A stretch of DNA of 64,000 nt from Bugulina stolonifera (Eukaryota > Bryozoa > Gymnolaemata > Cheilostomatida > Bugulidae): positions 12,355,501 through 12,419,500 of the forward strand of contig OW285192.1 of NCBI GenBank assembly GCA_935421135.1. The letters are read 5' to 3'. The position numbers and the translations under genes were made by a program. How positions within the stretch are numbered: the first letter of the stretch is position 1; every line of letters starts with the position of its first letter. This document shows positions 60,028 to 64,000 of this stretch, piece by piece. The notes beneath the pieces were generated by a model. It was not told where the DNA came from. It saw only the letters and a list, made by a program, of their open reading frames with translations, and searched no databases.

Positions 60028-62186
60028 TCATTGAGCTTTCTGTTGCTTACAATAACAATAATTCTTCAGCATTGGATTAGTAACGCAGTGTGAGGTGTAA
60101 CCATACAGTGAGATTCTAGCTATCTCTCCAACTACGACCATCTGTGTAGAATTGTCCACTTTGCGTACTGTTGATTCATATCTTGCATCTCCAGGTTCAG
60201 TTTCAATAATTATCCTATAGTCATGAAACTTCTTCTTTGTCTTTTGCACAGTGCCATTAGAGATCTGTGCATTTGTTACGTTCTTTAAAACTACTGTCTC
60301 ACAAACTTCACTAAGGGAATTATCAACTAACAACTTGTTTATATGATTAATAGATATCATTGTAGCATTCACAACATCAGCACTATCAACTGCTATTGGT
60401 GTCTGCTCCCGACATATGCAGAATTTATCAGGAATTCCAGCAGCATCACACGTTCTGGAGAGGGGAACTAGGCTTTCCAGAAGATTTATCCCTGCAACAA
60501 ATACCAATATTGTAAGATCCTAAAAATTGGCCTGGGACAAATGTTTAAAATGCATTTTATAATAGCAAATTTTGAAAAGTTTGAGCAATATTATTCAATT
60601 TGCAACTTTCACATGCACACAATTGAACTTTAGCAATTTTGGAAAACTGGGAGAATGTAGCCCATCCATAAAACCCGACAAGCATAACATTAATTATGAT
60701 ATTAGCGTTCCACAAGCTCTCTGGCTGTCAGCACCTGATGTCACAAAGATTTATACAATACCAATAGTTTTACATTAGAACCCAATCCTATGCATGATCC
60801 AATAATATGTTTGAAATGATTTACTACAACCAAACATAAACCAATATAATTTTAAAGCACCTCGTTTTGGTTTTGGTTTCCTTGTGGTGTTGGATGACAG
60901 TGGCGTCTCAAATCCATTTATTATACCCGACAGTGTCTCATGCATATCAAATGGGGTTGTCAGAGCGTCTAGATTTCTCTAAAAACATTGCATCTATTGA
61001 TATTATCTACAGCTAACAATTTGGTCTTAAAACAAGTTATATTCGCAGTGTCCATTACTTTAGCTATTTTTCGTAGTAAACTGAAGGACTTGGACAAAGT
61101 GTATCCTAATTGATATGTAACTGATTGATAAGTAAGTCTACTTGCAGTCTTGGACTTGCTCAATTATAGTATGTTGGTTTACCACCACTAATCATGAAAT
61201 CGAAGGGGTCCGTTAAGTTCGGCCTACAACCAGAAGTTCTCGGTGAAACTGATATATAGAAAGATACTACATTGTCAGATGGAAATGCCAATAGTTCCGA
61301 GTCGTGCCGAAAAATCTCCAGTGGCAAGGACAGTGATTCAACCCCAAACAGTGAGTTGTCAAATGATATCCAGCTAAGAGATGCTAAACAAAGTTCTAAG
61401 CGTTTCAAAGTCAGTAGTTTAGAGTACCTTTTTGATTTCACTGCACAGATATTTATCTCCTAGTATTTTACCAGGAAATACCAAATATGCTCTTTGAATT
61501 TGTTGCTGTCAGGTTTAAAATAACAGAGTAAAATAACATGTGCACTTCTTCATATTCATCATCAACCCTAACATTCCCCCCTCACTTGTTTACTTTAGAG
61601 ATTGTTAGGAGCTGAAGCTATACAAACATATGTTAATGACTCTTACCAGTAGCATTTTGTACATTTGAGAATATTCTGATTTAAACCAATCAGGAAACAC
61701 GAGCAAATGTAAAGGTAACCTCTCCTCAGTTTGTCCTACAAACGTATTCCGAATGTCGCTAAATCGGGTGCCATGATCACCAGCAAATACAAGAAGAGTG
61801 TTCTTAAATGTACCTTCAACAGCAGCAACAATAATTATATCACAACACTTATTTTGGTGGTCCAAAAAGTTTGAGACAACATCAAAGCACGCAGCGTACG
61901 GTAGCTAGAGTCCTAATGTCATCAACAAAGATATAAAATTCAATTTTTAAATTGACCACATGACAGCCATTGTCACAAACTAGCTACATAAGTGAACTTT
62001 TAGGTCAATATTTACCTTTGTCAAAGTGTTCCTTGAAGAACTGGTAATAGTCGTTATCGGCTTGTGAAATGGGTTCAAATGTTGAGTGACTTAGAGCGTT
62101 TAGAAACCACCAGAAGAAGTAGTTATTTTTGGAGTGCAGGTGTAGAAAGTCGTCTAGCGAACTCAGCGTGTTCTTATGAGTTCTCT
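60028..62186 (-). CDS. Gene F: DUF229 / alkaline-phosphatase-like, 3' part (continues past the window)
   Basis: Four exons in transcript order: 62016-62186 (NNYFFWWFLNALSHS), 61647-61813 (FAGDHGTRFSDIRNTF), 60861-60978 (LTTPFDMHETLSG), 60028-60491 (RTCDAAGIPDKFCIC, SLYGYTSHC, NYCYCK; TGA). Phases and sizes (171, 167) match the family. Unlike E, the last exon is intact. The 70-nt exon 7 was not found with confidence before 64000, and exons 1-6 must lie beyond the right edge. The His of LSH and the Asp-His of GDHG are kept. The intron upstream of 62186 begins with a 12-bp minisatellite. Confidence 0.85.
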
Positions 62187-62241
62187 CTGGTAACATAAAG
62201 AAAAGAGTCAAATACAAAGGCAAGAACAAAATTATATAAAG

Positions 62242-62534
62242 TCATACCTTGACTCACACCTTGACTCATACCTTGAGTCATACCTTGACTTATACCTTGA
62301 CTCATACTTTGACTCATACCTTGACTCATATTTTGACTCATACCTTGACTCATACTTTGAGTCATACCTTGACTTATACCTTGACTTATACCTTGACTCA
62401 TACCTTGACTCATACCTTGACTCATACTTTGACTCATACCTTGACTCATACATTGATTCATACCTTGACTCATACTTTGATTCGCACATTGACTCATACC
62501 TTGAATCATATCTTGACTCATACCTTGAGTCATC
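62242..62534. repeat. 12-bp minisatellite, about 24 units
   Basis: Unit TTGACTCATACC with point variants, in the intron just upstream of gene F exon 62016-62186. All frames stay open, giving spurious ORFs such as repeated SQGM. Confidence 0.95.
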
Positions 62535-62754
62535 CTAGTCTCCAGTGCTAGCATCCATAAATATTATAATAGCAACAGAATGATTATTCATCTGAAAATA
62601 GTTCCTTTAAAATGCATGTCTTGTTAAGTTATCAAATAAATTATCAGGGTTGGAATTTATCTTCAGCAATTGGTAGATTTCAGAGCATTTGTGCCAATCC
62701 CAATATTTGACATCTGCCAGGTAAAGAGTAAGAAAGTATTTCACCTGAAGGATC

Positions 62755-62875
62755 AAGCGCATTTTATTATTTTCACTCCACTGGCCGTTGTAAGGTTGGA
62801 TGCCCTTCCTAACACCACCAATGACCTTTACCGAATACAATCTGGGATTCCCCCATGAAAGTCCAAAGCCCTAAC
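62755..62875. repeat. Possible interspersed-repeat module
   Basis: GGTTGGATGCCCTTCCTAAC, followed by GGGATTCCCCCATG and CTAACGGCTAGGCAACGG, is locally GC-rich and unlike its surroundings. It resembles a GGATGCCCTTCCT block that I recall from animal interspersed repeats. Assignment uncertain. Confidence 0.3.
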
Positions 62876-64000
62876 GGCTAGGCAACGGTCGATATAGCAT
62901 ATACGCTCGTACAATGTATATGTTATAGCATATACCATAATATAGTATGTAGCATATAGATGATTGTATATGTGATACACCATAAACTATATGCTTCGGT
63001 ATGTGGTATATAGCATGTAGTTTAAAGCGTATAGCATATACGTGTATTATAGTAGCATATAGTGTATAGCGTAAAACGTATGGTCTATAACGTATAGCAT
63101 AGCATATAACACATAGTGCATCCAAATCAGCTCTAATCTATTTTTATATGAACTTTCATTGAACTTCCATACAGAACTATTTATAACGTAACGTGCTAAA
63201 AGTGTGCATAGAACGCAGTGGCTCAAAGTGTGCAATACATATATTATGGTATTCAATTGCCAGCAAAAATGAATTTAGTCTATCCATACAGTATGAACCT
63301 TATTCACAATAAATGACATAAATCCAGTTTAATTCCAGAACAGTGACAGAAGTTTTGATAATGAATGATGTAAAACATTGCAAGGTAGTGCAACTACCAA
63401 CATGACGTCCTCTGCTGCTTTCTGTGTTAAACCATAATACTACTACGTCCTGTTCATTTAAAAATTTAGTAATCCATTCCATACATGACAAGTTGGGCTG
63501 ACATCAAAGAGGGAGGTTTTTACGAGCCGTCAGACAGCCTTCACCAACTCTGCTAAACTGTCTTTTGACAATGAGCACCACACTTTATGGGCGGTCTGCT
63601 GTGGGCACAGCTCTCAGTTACATGTAGTTACAAACTAAACTGGTGAAAAATGTCTTGCTTCAAGTACAAGTACATGTATTAGGTTGCTATAACTACTAGT
63701 ACACGGAGTTGTTTGCCCGCACAAAACTAGTGAAGACAGGCTAGGCAACCAAGATGTCTCATAGAAGTGTGAAGATAATGTAAGATAAAACAATAGAATG
63801 TTAATTTAAATTGTTGCAATTAGTTTAGAGGCTGTCACATAACTCACATTACATATACTGACTGTTTGCAACCAATCTGGTCACTGCTGTGTTTTGAGGC
63901 GATTTATTAAAGACCATGAAGGAATATTAATTACTATCTGACACTGTGTATGACCATGAGATGCTACATGTATATTCTATCCATTTACTATCTATTGCCA

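Larger units (their letters stand above)
62187..64000. other. Upstream intron region of gene F
   Basis: No confident exon. It holds the 12-bp array, a possible SINE-like module (62700-62870), degenerate CATATAGC/GTATAGCATA-type repeats (about 62880-63120), and AT-rich sequence to the edge. Confidence 0.45.

Noticed and set aside
62174..62554. 126-aa ORF with SQGM repeats
   Set aside because: It is a translation of the 12-bp minisatellite fused to gene F exon sequence.

Overview
The window is animal nuclear DNA: AT-rich, with long spliced genes (GT-AG introns from about 120 bp to several kb), intronic minisatellites, tRNA-derived SINEs, hAT and Mutator-like DNA transposons, LTR-like sequences and a decayed LINE. 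The octamer TACATGTA is scattered everywhere. This would fit a marine invertebrate, perhaps a demosponge, but the sequence does not fix the species.

The genes form one family cluster. Six copies of a DUF229-type gene (alkaline-phosphatase/sulfatase-like superfamily) can be reconstructed exon by exon. Genes A (about 2301-11841) and B (13541-20917) lie on the + strand. Genes C (22780-31429) and D (34014-43432), pseudogene E (50041-53756) and partial gene F (60028-62186, running off the right edge) lie on the - strand. B and C are tail to tail. All copies share intron phases and the exon sizes 225/164/70/171/167 nt where present. B and C are intact predictions of about 719 and 748 aa, each with an N-terminal membrane anchor, a Ser/Thr/Lys-rich stalk, a catalytic core (FYND, NTFPN, LSH, SDHG) and a Cys-rich C-terminal domain. 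C and D are a duplicated block that includes flanks, introns and an apparent 5' non-coding exon. E lacks exons 1-6 and has a 1-bp deletion in its last exon.

The most notable find is a 249-bp repeat whose ribozyme strand contains a complete type I hammerhead ribozyme. It occurs once in an intron of gene D, flanked by a 9-bp target-site duplication, and as a head-to-tail array at 54918-56430. This is the organisation of a retrozyme (a hammerhead-bearing non-autonomous retroelement). Four hammerheads are intact and a fifth is cut by a LINE fragment.

Other mobile DNA includes a 2,763-bp element with 53-bp perfect terminal inverted repeats and a 9-bp target duplication in an intron of A, carrying a perfect 63-bp-arm palindrome. 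There are three hAT-type elements with exact 8-bp duplications, a tRNA-derived SINE family, a fold-back insertion unique to C, and three LTR-like blocks between E and F. Several introns carry large minisatellites (18-, 43-, 33/32- and 12-bp units) that create long but spurious ORFs.
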